A stretch of 64,000 bases of DNA. Source: Hericium rajendrae (Eukaryota; Basidiomycota; Agaricomycetes; Russulales; Hericiaceae). Shown here piece by piece: positions 1-11,144 of this stretch. A model generated the notes under the pieces. It did not search any database and was not told the origin of the DNA. It saw nothing but the letters and a program-made list of their open reading frames with translations. The position numbers and the translations under genes are program-made. The stretch is from assembly GCA_033439255.1 (NCBI GenBank), contig CM065886.1:1364001-1428000 (forward strand). The letters are read 5' to 3'. Within the stretch, counting starts at the first letter, position 1. Each line of letters opens with the position of its first letter.

Positions 1-366
1 GATCATTCCGGTAAACGAACTGTCTAGGATGAAAATTCACCTCAAATGAAATAGAGGGTCGATTCGGGACCTGGATATGCTTATTATGCGCTGTCTGCAG
101 TCTCTGCATCTTTGCTACTGGAGCCTTGGCCTACCATATGTTGAATTAGGGCCGTCGTCCTTAACAACGAGAAGAAGACTAACCGCAGCATCGTTTGAAT
201 TGCTGAAAATCGTATGGTGAGTGCTTTCGGAATCGCCACTGCTTGACGAATGGTGGATACTACGACGTTTGTCCTGACCGATCTTGCCGTTCGAGTTAGC
301 ACTGGACTACAGCATGCTCAAGAACCACGTGCCATACGAAAGAGTCGCATTGCGTACGTACTACCT
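1..366. other. Left edge, no gene resolved
   Basis: I see no recognisable protein, RNA or repeat here. A 72-codon minus-strand open frame at 84-302 has no family resemblance. It could be a downstream exon or 3' UTR of the coiled-coil gene to its right, but no splice pair can be argued for. Confidence 0.3.
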
Positions 367-1305
367 TCACCAGCGGACTAGGCTTCGTTCCGGCACTGCC
401 AACATCAAGAATATCCGAGTCAGCCTGATATGCTTGTCTCCATGGTCTGAATTACTTTGCACCAACCTTTTCAGCGCTGCGTTCAAGGCCACTTTCTCGG
501 CCACCTTCTCAGACCGCCACACGTCTACCTCCTTCCGAAGTGTCTCGTTCGCTTCGGTCTTGTCGCGAAGTTGTTTACGAAGCATGCCCGCCTCGGACTT
601 GAGAGAGGCCCTCTCGCTCGCGAGGATGGTAATCCGACTCTTCTGCTTACTTTTCTCCTCTTCCAAGGCAATGATCTCACGGATGCGCACCGAAACCTCG
701 GCATGCAAGTCCTCGATCTTCGCCCGCACCCAAGGCTTTCGTATCGACTCCATCAAGAGCTCCTCCCGTTCGCGGTTCTCGGTCAATAGAGCATTGTTCG
801 ACTCCGTAAGCTTCTTGATCTCCTCGCCTCGCGCTGCGTTCTGCTTCCCCATTTTTCGGAGACACGCATCGACGTGGTCGAAAGAGAGCTGCAGCATGAT
901 CCCGCCCAGCTTCTTGATGAGCTTTTCGACCTGCTTACGCTCGGGCAGTGTCTGCCGTGATCGGAGGTCCTCACAGACGAGATTGAGGGCGCGCACGGCG
1001 CCGCGGATGCCCGTGGTCGCGTCGTCGAGTGCTCGTGCACACGAGGCGAAAGCGAAATCCTCCGTGGCCTCGTCTTGAAATTGCGTCACTCTCGTGACGT
1101 AGGAGAATTCGCGCTTCGGGGCCTTGCGGCATGGGGGCATAGGTACCGTGTACATGTTGGCTAGACGGGTGAACTGATACATCGCGGTGATTGGTGATGT
1201 GTGCAGCTTCGTCGCACCGATGAAGTTAGAGGAATGGTGGCAACTGCCAAGTGTCCGACTGTTAGTACAGTATGTCATAGCCTGACGGGCCTCGCCAAAG
1301 GGCAA
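367..1305 (-). CDS. Coiled-coil hypothetical protein
   Basis: I do not recognise this gene. The longest minus-strand frame gives 312 residues. The last ~200 are charged and heptad-like (for example KLTESNNALLTENREREELL and the following Lys/Glu-rich stretch), so a long coiled coil is predicted. There is no signal peptide or membrane segment. The first ATG (1305) gives a Cys/His-containing leader of low conservation value; the internal Met at 1182 (MYQFTRLANMY...) is an equally good start. Unlike its neighbours the frame is unbroken by introns over 0.9 kb, which supports a real gene, but no domain name can be given. Confidence 0.5.
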   Translation of the reverse strand: MPFGEARQAMTYCTNSRTLGSCHHSSNFIGATKLHTSPITAMYQFTRLANMYTVPMPPCRKAPKREFSYVTRVTQFQDEATEDFAFASCARALDDATTGIRGAVRALNLVCEDLRSRQTLPERKQVEKLIKKLGGIMLQLSFDHVDACLRKMGKQNAARGEEIKKLTESNNALLTENREREELLMESIRKPWVRAKIEDLHAEVSVRIREIIALEEEKSKQKSRITILASERASLKSEAGMLRKQLRDKTEANETLRKEVDVWRSEKVAEKVALNAALKRLVQSNSDHGDKHIRLTRIFLMLAVPERSLVRW

Positions 1306-1605
1306 ATCATTAGATTCTCACGCGTTGCTGTGGAATGGGCGTGTGAACATCAAAACATTTCACAAAGGAGATGTATTACCTCGACCCTTGCGTGGCAAGG
1401 AGGTATGCAACGGCTTGCCGGTGGAAAGCGCCAAGATTGTTAGTTCTGGATATACTACTCAGTCATAGGTAGAAAATAATGTCGCCCGCCTGAAGTTGGA
1501 CTTCGAACTTGCGAGGAAGACCATCCACACTAAGCTCAGGACATGGGTCGTCGTCATCCTGTCAGTATCGCAATTCTCAGATATACATGGACTAGATGAA
1601 CACAA
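1306..1605. other. Intergenic stretch without visible gene
   Basis: About 300 bases between the start of the coiled-coil gene and the 3' end of SNU13. It probably holds the promoter of the former and the 3' UTR of the latter. No open frame with family resemblance and no repeat are seen. Confidence 0.4.
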
Positions 1606-2160
1606 TTAAACCATCAGCTTGTCGATAGCCTTCTTCACAGACTGGATCTGGCTCTGCAGCTCCCGTTGCTCGTTCGTCGTCACGCTCGCAGAGATGACGG
1701 GCCTGGTGACGCCGCACGCCCTTCCGAGAGCAGCCTTCGACTCTACGAAGATATATGGCACGTTCTGAAGAAGCAAGCAGGATTGTCAATGGCAAGGAGT
1801 AAGGTGTGGTCGGACGATAGAGCGCACCTTCTCTTCGCAGAGCAGGGGAAGATGAAGCAAAATCTCCAGAGGCTCAGTGTCCGCAGTCAGGATGATGAAC
1901 TCAGCAATGCCGCGGTTCAGCGTCTTCGTAGCTATTTGAGCAAGACTGTAAGCTTATGGCCTAAGTCGTTGACAAAAAAGTCTGACCTTCGTTCGCTCCC
2001 TTCTTGAGTTGCTTGTACGTCGAAGCTTGCTGAACTAGGTCAAGGATCTGCGAAACAGTATGAGCATCGGTTCTCCATTGAAAAGGAGAAGAAATACCTG
2101 GTTGTTAAGCTCTGGAGGCGCGAGAGGCCAGGCTTTTCCGCGAGTCTGAGGGTCCGACAT
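1606..2160 (-). CDS. SNU13: SNU13 / 15.5K L7Ae-family RNA-binding protein
   Basis: Four exons join into a protein of about 127 residues, the usual length of Snu13. It binds kink-turn RNA in the U4/U6.U5 tri-snRNP and in box C/D snoRNPs, in the nucleus and nucleolus. Recognisable blocks are [57 protein letters not shown], then [17 protein letters not shown] near the end and a [16 protein letters not shown] tail. Introns lie at about 2047-2098 (after NNQ), 1946-2003 (inside the codon after GANE) and 1765-1815 (after CEEK), all GT-AG. The start [14 protein letters not shown] fits the family. SEC5 diverges from it, with 304 bases between the two ATGs. Confidence 0.96.
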
Positions 2161-2464
2161 TGAAGAGTACTTTTTATGACCTCACGTATGGTCGATCCTT
2201 GGTCGATGAGGGCAAGCAAGTTTGAAGAACTTCAAGAGAATTGTCTGCAAGGAAGTCGCAAGCGCCCGCATGCTCTAGGATTCCCACAGTCCTTTCCGGG
2301 CCGCTGACGGGCCCTAATACATTGCTACAGACTACCGTCGGACTACCGCACTTTCTCGTGAACTTTGTTGAATCTGACCTGATACGCTCTACATCTAAGA
2401 CGACTCTTCTGAGGGATATACTGCACGGCGCAAGCACTGGGATCGCTGAGGCTCGGCCGGCGAG
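2161..2464. promoter_or_regulatory. Divergent SNU13/SEC5 promoter region
   Basis: These 304 bases separate the ATGs of two divergent genes and must carry both promoters. No TATA box stands out, consistent with housekeeping expression. The bidirectional role is inferred from layout only. Confidence 0.5.
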
Positions 2465-5400
2465 ATGCCCAGGCTCAACTTCAGTACCGACGAGGCTGCA
2501 CTCCTGAAGACATACAAGATCTCGACTTTAGCACCGAAGTAATAAACTCCAATAACTCACAGAATCGCTCTTGTTGATGACATACACCTACTCTTAGGAA
2601 ATGGGAAGAAGTCGACCATGAGGACTCTATTGCAGGGCAATTGGCCAGTCCGACCGGGAGCGAGGGAGAGGGAGATCCACTTGGCCTAGGTGCTTTCATC
2701 GAGTATGTGCTTGTAACAGCATCAGTTTACTAGTTGATTGATATGAGTACTCATAGCACCAAAGATATGAGCATGGAAGCACGTTCGTCCTTCGCCACTG
2801 TATTTCAGTCGCGTGTTTCAATTGAGTTCTTGAGCAGGTGCGGCTACGTCGATCTCGTCAAAGTCGTTCGACCCAAAGGCATTTCTCTCCGCGGTCCACC
2901 CGAATGCCACGTATCAGGACCTTGCTGCAGGAATTGCTCACCTCCGCACATCCATTGATTCCCGCTCAGAAGCCATTCGAGTACTTGTCGAGGACAATTT
3001 TGATCGGTTCGTAGCGGTCAAAGCCTCTACGGATGGTGAGCAACTTCAAGGAGTGACCGAAACGTTATTCAGGAATTCATTTACATATAGCATTATATGC
3101 AGAGATGCGCGAAGGTCTTTTGGCAGAATCTACTGACTATGCTTCGAAACCTCTTCGAAACCAATTGAAGCGTGAGCAATCACAGTCAGCTCCTTCGTGG
3201 TCCGAACTGAACTTGTATCAGAGGCGGCTACAAAGGCCAATCAGGTCTTCCTGCCTGTATTAGAGAACGCGAACAAGGCCCAGAAGCTCCGCACCACCCT
3301 CAGTGTTTTCGAGCGCTCCAAGTTCTTCTTCAATCTTCCGGCAGCTCTGCTCGAGTCGATGGAAGCGGTTCGTCTTCATCATGTTCCTTCGACCTGTGTT
3401 TGTACGAGCTCGATGTCTCTAGGGCCGGTACGAAGCAGCCATGCGCGATTACAAAAAGGGAAAATTCCTCCTTGAATCACGCCCGGGACAACTGCTTCCC
3501 ATTGATGCACCGAAGGACAGTCAGAGCGCCGTACTTGCGGAACAACAGCAGAAGCGCATTCTCGACAAGGTTTGGAGCACAGTTGAGAAAGTAATGAGCG
3601 AGATGCGTGCGATGCTCCTCGGACAGCTACAAGAGGCTGGTCGGCCTGTTGAAGAGCAGGAAAAGACCATTGAGTACGTTCGTACCCGACCATTTCACGG
3701 AGTCACGCTGATGGCTCGGTGTCAAAGCATACTCCTGGAGCTGAATACCCCCGAGGATCCTGTGTGGACATACTTTGATGCGCAGCATAACTTCATATTA
3801 TCACAAATGAAGAAGGCATACCAGAATGCAGTGGGACAAGTGAAAGGTTGGCGCTCCGTTTTCGTTATGAGTCTGTGGGCCATTGACTGATTCAAACTCA
3901 AGAGAAACGGCATGCGACAGCACCGTCTATCAGCGGTCCGGAGTCGGTGGCGTTGCTGTTGGCTACCCAACTCCAGACATGCATCGCTGCTTTGAAGGCT
4001 AATCAAAGTGACGCCGTGATATGTACGTCTCCCTCAACTCTCAATACCACTTAACTCACAAATCTTTGGCATCAGCTCAGTCCGGAGGTCACGAAGTTTG
4101 GCAAGCTATTGTCGACATGATCAAGTCAGTCTCGGAGGTCATGATGTCTGCTCTCCCCAACTTCTGGCGAATAGCGAAGGGCTTCTTCGAAGGCAGGTTC
4201 AAAAAGGTATAGCCTGGAATCTGGCACGTATCTTTCCAAGTGTATACTGATTATGTGGCTCCAGACTGCGCTTAGCACGAGCTCCCGTCGCAGCCCATTG
4301 CAAGTGCGCACGATGGCACTCGAGATCGTCAAGCTTTACATTTCTCTCCTCTCCGAGTTCTTTATCTTGTCAGACATGGCGGTCATGACGCCTCCAGGCG
4401 CCGCCGGCAGCAATCTGCCGCCGAACCTCCCCCTCCACTCCAATGCTCTAACGACAGCGCACTATCTCATGAAAATGCTTGGCGAGATCCAGGAATGCGT
4501 AAATGACATCAATGCGATGGAGGTCTCGACGGAGACGAGCGCGACCTTGAAAGGCCTTCTGGAGAGTGTACGATGGCGCTTCGAGGATATCCTCGTGCAG
4601 GCCTGGCTGAGAGGTGGGTGCATCCATCCATGTGCGGACGATTCCTGACAAGCACGGCAGACGCGAACATCTTCTATCACCTCGAAAACTGGGTCGCAAC
4701 CCCCAACGAGCCCTTCACGACCTCCTACCTCTTCGACATCCAGCTCTTCCAGCGGCAGGCGACGACCTGCGCATTCAAGCTGGCCGGCGGCGTCGATCTC
4801 TCCGCCTCGTCTTCGTCCTCGTCGCGAGTAGTGAAGCAGTATCCCGTGGCGAGCGAGTTCGTGGCGAAGATCACGAAGGCCTTCCTGGACTCGCTGTACG
4901 CCTTCCTGGACGGGCTTGTCCATTTGGCGTCGGAGGAGGCCGTGGTCACTGTGGGCCAGGCCGGCGCGCCGCAGGATCCGGGGGCACCGAACCCGACGCC
5001 GGGGCCGAACCCGTACGAATTGCTGGACTTGACGGACGTGGTGCGCGGCTGTTTGGACCGTGTGCTGTGTAGAGTCGCTGATCCCGCGTTTGAATGCAGA
5101 ACATACGCGCGCTCTTGGTCATGTCGAATTTTGGATACCTGAAGCGGACGCTGATTCCGAGCATGGTCACACAGCTGGAGACGGCGTTCAATCTGACCAT
5201 CGAAGCGGATCGCCAGGTAATGATTTCCCATAGATTCGTTGCTTCGGCAAGTCCCTGATGATGTCCTCGATCAGACCTTAATGACCGTGGTCGCCGAGCT
5301 GGACAAGACGCTCTTCGACGCATACGTCAAGCCAAAATCAACCGTCGTATGTGGCATTCTCAAGGGCGGCATTCTGAGTCCTGCCATGGATTGGTACGAG

Positions 5401-5985
5401 ACACCGCAACCGTCAGGTATGTCCCAAGACCTGAGCACTTGACTGCGCCAAGTCTAACATGACACAGAGATCCGCCCGTACATGTACGAAACACTAATGT
5501 ACCTCGTCGGCATCCATGCACAAGTCAGCAGCGCCGCCGCACCGCTCCTCGACCGCACACTGAACGCCCTCGTCGAGGACCTCGCAGACGAAGCGCTGCG
5601 CTGCTTCCGCCAAGTAAAGCGCTTCGGCATGGGCGGCATGCTCCGCGTACGCACTCCCTACCCCATCATCCTGCACTGCATTGACACGTTTGCACACTAG
5701 GCAACCCTCGAGATCGAGTTCATGCACCAGACGCTCTCGCGCTACGTGACGCCCTCCGCGGCGCGCACGCTCGCAGACCTGTACAACAAGATCTCGCAGG
5801 CGTACGCGCGCCGCCCGGGCGACGAGAACCTGCAGAGCCACCTCGACGGCGTGAAGCGCACGCTCGCGGACACGCGCCGCGCGACGGGCATCGCGTTTCT
5901 GTGCTTCCGGCAGACGAAGGAGCGCGCGGCGGGCGCGAAGGGCGGCGAGGCGAAGGAGCGCAAGAAGCGCGATGCGGGGGCGTGA
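2465..5985 (+). CDS. SEC5: Exocyst complex subunit SEC5
   Basis: Sec5 is a subunit of the exocyst, the octamer that tethers secretory vesicles to the plasma membrane at growing hyphal tips. The start [20 protein letters not shown] is followed across a short intron by [16 protein letters not shown]. Further on come the family's N-terminal core ([20 protein letters not shown] and [20 protein letters not shown]), the block [20 protein letters not shown], then [13 protein letters not shown] and [13 protein letters not shown], and a long helical remainder. The gene has about ten short introns over 3.5 kb. The C-terminus after [20 protein letters not shown] is Ala/Lys-rich. Identification rests on the central blocks; the exact exon limits in 2540-3200 and 4600-5460 are less certain. 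Confidence 0.9.
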
Positions 5986-6158
5986 GGGCGCGCGCGGCGG
6001 TGGGTATGCTGTTATTTATTACAGTATGGAGGTCAATGGGTCTTTGGGTTGGCAGATATACCCTTAATGACTGCTGAGTGTAACTATGTATGGTACATGA
6101 ATATCTATGTGTGTCCGAACTAGACGTGGAGGATCTGCTAAGTATGAGGGCGGGTGGA

Positions 6159-8102
6159 TCAGGCGAATAAGTCGACGAGGATGGTGATGATGCCGAGTAC
6201 TAGCGGGAACCTGGCATTAGCATTTGGAGGTAGAAAGAGACAACAACATACCAATCTCGATGGCAATGAGGGCAATGACAACCTGTTCCAGGCGCTCTGC
6301 ATGCCTGCTGGAGACCGACTCTTTCAAGAGCTGCAGCATGTCTTGCAGAACCTATGTGCAGACAAAGTCAGAATGCATGGATACTAGTGTGCGAACGAAT
6401 GCTACCTCGACTCGCGTATTTAAGAGACCGATGCGCTGAGGTAATTCCAGGTAGCTTCGCGCCGCCTCATAGAGTGGTTGTAGATCGGGATATGTCTGAG
6501 ATAGTGCGTCAGCATGTCAGCGATGAATCTACACAGCAGTGCATACCCAAAAGATTTCTGGCGAATCCAGGACGGATCCAACGGAGGCAATATTTGCTCG
6601 AAGAAGGAATACCTCGCCCATCTTTTTCATGATCTCTGTGCTTTTGTTGTGAGAACCACAACTATCAGCGAAAAGACAGACACAAACCTTTGTGGGAGAG
6701 GCCGATCTTGCCAGTCTCGCTGATGATCTCTGGGTATTCGTGCGTTTCTTCGATAGTGGTTGAAATGAGTTCTTCAAACTGTGGGTCCAACGATCAAATT
6801 CGGGTATTTTGGTAACCGTCTGAATGAACGAACCAGCGATATTTTGACGGACTGCGCTAGTGCATGGGATAACGATAGCTTTGTCCTATCTTCGGGTTAC
6901 GATGAGCTTCGTGAGCAAGTCAAAGATGCGCTCACATATAGCCTGAACCTTTTCGCAGGGTTATTACATCGTTGTATATCCTGCAGCGGATCAGAACGAA
7001 GCCGAAGAGCGTTGTTCTGCATGACATACCGACTGTAATTTGCGTAATAGAAGTTTAGGTCTTCCATCTCGACGTCTTGGGGTGCTAAAGACCAGTTCAA
7101 TCTTCCGCAAACGAGAGAGGCCGTAAGACCCTACCTAATTTCTCCACCTCAAACCGTTTCCTATGACGATGGTCAACACAAACGCCAGCAAGATGAACAA
7201 TTCATTGCCTCCTTACAGTGAGGAAAGAAACCGCTTCTCCTGAGCTTCTGTCATGCCCCAGATAACGACAGTTCCATACGGGAACAGAAAGATCTCTGCC
7301 TCGTCCGCAGTCTGGTCAAACTTACTCCGCTTCCTGTGTTGCGTCTGCGTGTCCTGGTGGTCTTCGGCCTCCGATGTGGGACGCAACTCGGGCACGCCAA
7401 GCAGATCGCCCGTCTGAGCTTGGGCTTGGGCTTGGGCTTGGTGGTCGTCGGATTGCCATCTTACCTTTGAAGGGGGACGAGGCTCATGCGGCGATGAACG
7501 AGGACTTAGGTCGTAAATGTATGGGGTGTAGATCACGTCGTCGATCTTGCGCGGATTGGTGTGGTATGAAGTTCTCCGCGCATTGAAGAATTTCATCAGG
7601 TCGTCAAAACGGTATGACCTAGACTCGCCGTTAAATGTCAACTTCCATACAACATAAGGCACGTTTGCTCACGCCGCCGTTGCGTACGCCGTCACTCTCG
7701 GCAGTAGTTTTGCTTTCTTCTTAGTGAGACGCAACGCGTCTCTACGAGCGGTCCCAGCAGGCATGCGAGCAATCTGATCATATACCTGCTACAAACAGAA
7801 TCAGACGTCAACTGAAGCACTGCGGGACAATAACTCACCTCAACATCCTCCGTCGTCTCCTCCTCCTCCTCGCCCTCCTCCTCCTCGCTCTCCCCAGTCT
7901 CTGCGGCGCCCTCCGCAGCCTTGCCACGGGGCGCGAGCAGCACCTTCCTTGTGGGCACAGGCTCCGGTTCAGGCTGCTCCGGCAGCACCTTGAGCTTCCC
8001 TGCAACCTTGGTTGATCGGTTCGCGCCGCGAGGCTTGGGCTCCTCTGGCACGGTGGGGCTCTGGCGCGGTTGCGGGCGCATACTTGACGGTAATGAAGAC
8101 AT
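6159..8102 (-). CDS. RMD1-like DUF155 protein, C-terminal membrane anchor
   Basis: A member of the DUF155 family (yeast Rmd1/Rmd8, human RMND1). RMND1 is mitochondrial and supports mitochondrial translation; Rmd1 is linked to sporulation. The N-terminal ~100 residues are low complexity, with Pro/Lys and then a Glu run. A linker follows (YDQIARMPAGTARRDALRL), then WKLTFNGESRSYRFDDLMKF, the signature AEIFLFPYGTVVIWGMTEAQ, then EDLNFYYANYSR, HKEIMKKMGEVFLLRANIAS and a C-terminal hydrophobic helix ending LGIITILVDLFA. About seven introns. The GCTTGG hexamer repeat at 7419-7441 encodes a short Gln-Ala run. The start at 8102 was chosen because the frame upstream lacks family sequence; an upstream Met at 8315 is open. 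Confidence 0.88.
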
Positions 8103-8753
8103 GTGAGGCGACAATACGAACTTCCAGTGACGTGCTTGGCCAGCGAGTGGTTTGTAGACTTTGGGACTGTTTCGCCCGGAGACTCTAGACGTCACTGATG
8201 AGGTAAGCAAAACATACCGTTGGCCGGCCCGCGACTCCGACTTCCAACTTGCTCCATCCTGGTAGTCGGAACCGAACAGCGTGCACTCGAGCGCAAAGTT
8301 TTTGGTCAGTGGCAAAAGTCCATCTACTGCAGCATTGCAGACGCACAGAGCCGCTAATACAAGTCTTCCGAGCCGGAATTAGTCAGACGCTACAAGATTA
8401 AGTGGCAATGAGGACAAAACAAGGGTATGTGTTTGACCGCGCTTCCTGTCAGTTCACGAGGCTATGCAGGCTAGAACTTGTCGACCAAAACACAGTGAGG
8501 GAATTCTTCGGAACACAAGTGCACAGTGCCCACTTACAAAGCGTCCGTGTTAAGACGGCATTCTGTCTCCAGAACTGACGTCCACCGTCGGTTAATGCCG
8601 TCTGATTTACCGGACGGCCGTGCACGTCTCAGACGTTGAACCCAATTCAACCATGGCAGCTCAGCCTCCAAATGCTGTTTTCAGACGAGTCGATACTATA
8701 TAGACGGTAAGCTCCAAGGTCAGTGGACAACTCGGAGTCGTCGCGGAGTCCTA
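8103..8753. promoter_or_regulatory. Divergent promoter region of RMD1-like and DUF6534 genes
   Basis: This holds the 5' sides of two divergent genes. TATATA at 8697-8702 sits 52 bases before the plus-strand ATG and is a plausible TATA box for the membrane-protein gene. Nothing else is recognised. Confidence 0.4.
8697..8702 (+). promoter_or_regulatory. TATA box candidate for the DUF6534 gene
   Basis: TATATA, 52 bases upstream of the chosen ATG. It is a short motif, so chance occurrence is possible. Confidence 0.35.
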
Positions 8754-10859
8754 ATGCCGGCCATGTCCTCCACGCCAGAGCCTATCTCCGTTGTTACGAA
8801 ATTGAACTTCGGTGCAGTGCTAGTCGGCTTCTCCCTCTCATTGACGTGAGCGACGGAGATTATCTACGTTATATGTCGCGTAGCGAACTTCTCTACAGGT
8901 TATATGGTGCCTCACTTGTTCAGGCCTATGCCTACATGTTGAGCAATGAGAAGAAGGATCGTATTGCAATCAGAGTACTGGTATGGTCATTTTAATCATC
9001 AATTTAAAGATTTTGGTCAATGCTGAAATATTGGGTTTTGCTGCAGGTTTTTATGCTCCCGTGAGTCTGGTCCATCCATGTCCACAAGGTAGTCGAGCTT
9101 ATTTCCTGACACACATCAGGCTCCTGGGCACGGTCGCTGCTGCATTGTTAGGTCACGGATTTTATATGCTGCTGCTATCGGACATTCATGCTATGCGTGC
9201 AGACCAGATTATCCCTTGGTTCGTATCCGTTTTTCAATTTAGCGACTCGGACGCTAACATGCAACTTGCAGGAGCTTTATGGTTCGTCCAGAATCATCTC
9301 ACATGGATGCTCGATCTGACTAAACTGTCTTCGCTATCAGACAGAATATCTTTTGTCCGTGAGCTTGATCCTTTTTCCTACCTTAGAACTGGTATATTTA
9401 GCTGCGGTCGTAGGGACTGATGAGACTTTTAGTCCAAAGGCAAGCAACACGTTTCACCTTGCCACGTCTCCATTATCAACTTACTTCGATGTACCATGCA
9501 GTTTTTACATCCATCAAATATGGAAGGGTCTCTATTTTTTCACTTTCTTCTTGTCCGCTGCTTACACCCAATCCGTATCTTCCGCAGTCTGCCCTCAACC
9601 ATGGCGACTCATCCCTCTCGTGAGTCTGCTCATGTCCTTCCACCCGTCCATGAGTCACTTAACGCAGTCTTCAGATTTTCCTGGCATTCATTACATTCGG
9701 CACGTCTCTGCATTCCAATCAAATTTCTGCGGAGAAATAATATTAATACCACGTGCGCTCTCTAGGTTTCAACATTGGTGCGTAATTATTCAATGGGGGA
9801 CTCCTTTACTACAGCTGACGTCCGACCGTCTCAATGTCCGCCATCTCCCTGTACGTGCTCCCTAAAACCACACTCACCCGTCCAACCGTTTGTAACACCA
9901 GATTCCTCCACCCCGAATTCTCCGCCACGCCCTCGCGTCACTTCACGGTGAGATAGCCCCAACGCCTCGAGAGCTGTACTCATGTCTCCAGCTAGACTCC
10001 CGCAAGCCTGAGCGCGGGCGCCGCGGCGCTGTGCGACACGCTCGTCGCGCTGAGCCTCAGTTGCTACCTGCGCGACAAGCGCGGCGAGAACGCGAGGTCC
10101 GTGGTCGCTGCTTCTGCCGTGGGCCGTGGGCTCATCCTTCTGAACATAGGTCGCGGATGCTCGTGGACGCGCTGCTGCTGTACATCACGAGTCGCGGGAT
10201 TCTCACGATGTGCGTCCGTTGCTGATTTTTTTTCTACTTTCATTGGGCTGAATGGCAACCAGTCTGCTACAGGTCCTCGTCGTCATCCTCGTAAGTCTTC
10301 ATTTTGGGCTATCAGGCAGCGCGGCCTGACCCGTCCAACAGATGCAAGCCGCCCCAACACAGCTCGCAAGCCTATGGTACCCATTCCACCTCGCCGCCGT
10401 ACGGCGTACGTCCCCTCCCTCCCTCTCCCGTTCTCGCCCTGACCCACCCACCGCACGCAATCCACGTCAACTCCATGCTTGCCTCGTGCGTACCATCCTG
10501 GCTGCATTTCCGCATTGCTGACTCTCGAGGGCAGACTGAACGCGCGCAGCGGCCTCCCCGGGCGGTCCTCGACGGTCCTCTGCGACTCCCTACACTTCCA
10601 GGCGATCCCCGGCTCCGCGCTCTCGCTCGACGAGTTCATCCCGGTGCGTGCTCCTATCCCCGCCTGTGCGTGCGCGTTTGACACTGCGTAGAGTCGGTCG
10701 CCCGAGGGCGCGGGGTCGAGCGTGAAGCGGGTAGGTGGCAGTTGTTCGACGTCAATCCGTTGCTCATGTTGAGTGCGACAGCCCGAGCGTTCGCAGTCGG
10801 TCCATTCGGTGCGGCGGGACGACGGCTCTGCGCGGGCGGTCCTTAGGGCGACGATCTAA
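8754..10859 (+). CDS. DUF6534-type multi-pass membrane protein
   Basis: Many short exons encode a seven-helix-like membrane protein of the DUF6534 family, which is expanded in Agaricomycetes and has no known biochemical role. Helix 1 (LNFGAVLVGFSLSLT) joins across introns to LYGASLVQAYAYMLSNEKKD, the usual first-loop pattern of the family. Later come LLGTVAAALLGHGFYMLLLS, AALCDTLVALSLSCYLRDKR, a LLLYITSRGIL helix, and a C-terminal LNARSGL that matches the family's usual LNSR-type ending of the last helix. A Ser/Arg-rich tail ends at TAA 10857-10859. The start is the first of two nearby Mets (8754 and 8763). Exons in 9060-9900 are only roughly placed. Confidence 0.75.
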
Positions 10860-11144
10860 GTAGCCCCGCTCACCTGGGCTTGGGCAGGGCAGATGTGAGT
10901 GCTTCGCGGACATTTGGCGTTATCTGCCACGGAAATTCGGACTGGTATTTATGATACTTATGGACACTGACATTACGCACTGCTTAGACAATTACGAGCC
11001 CCACGCCGGGTATGCTAGCGGGGACGTACGATATGCCGAGACGACTATGTATATAGCTACAAAATTGCACTTGCGAACGCTGGTTTCCCCACAACGGACG
11101 CCGTTCGATAAATAGATAAATACGACGGCACCGTCCATCACTCA

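Noticed and set aside
284-1078. 264-codon plus-strand frame opposite the coiled-coil gene
   Set aside because: Ser/Arg-rich with no ordered pattern; it is the reverse reading of Glu/Lys/Leu-rich coiled-coil codons.
8653-8703. Alternative start ATGGCAGCTCAGCC for the DUF6534 gene
   Set aside because: The frame hits a TAG at 8701-8703 and does not join the first membrane helix.
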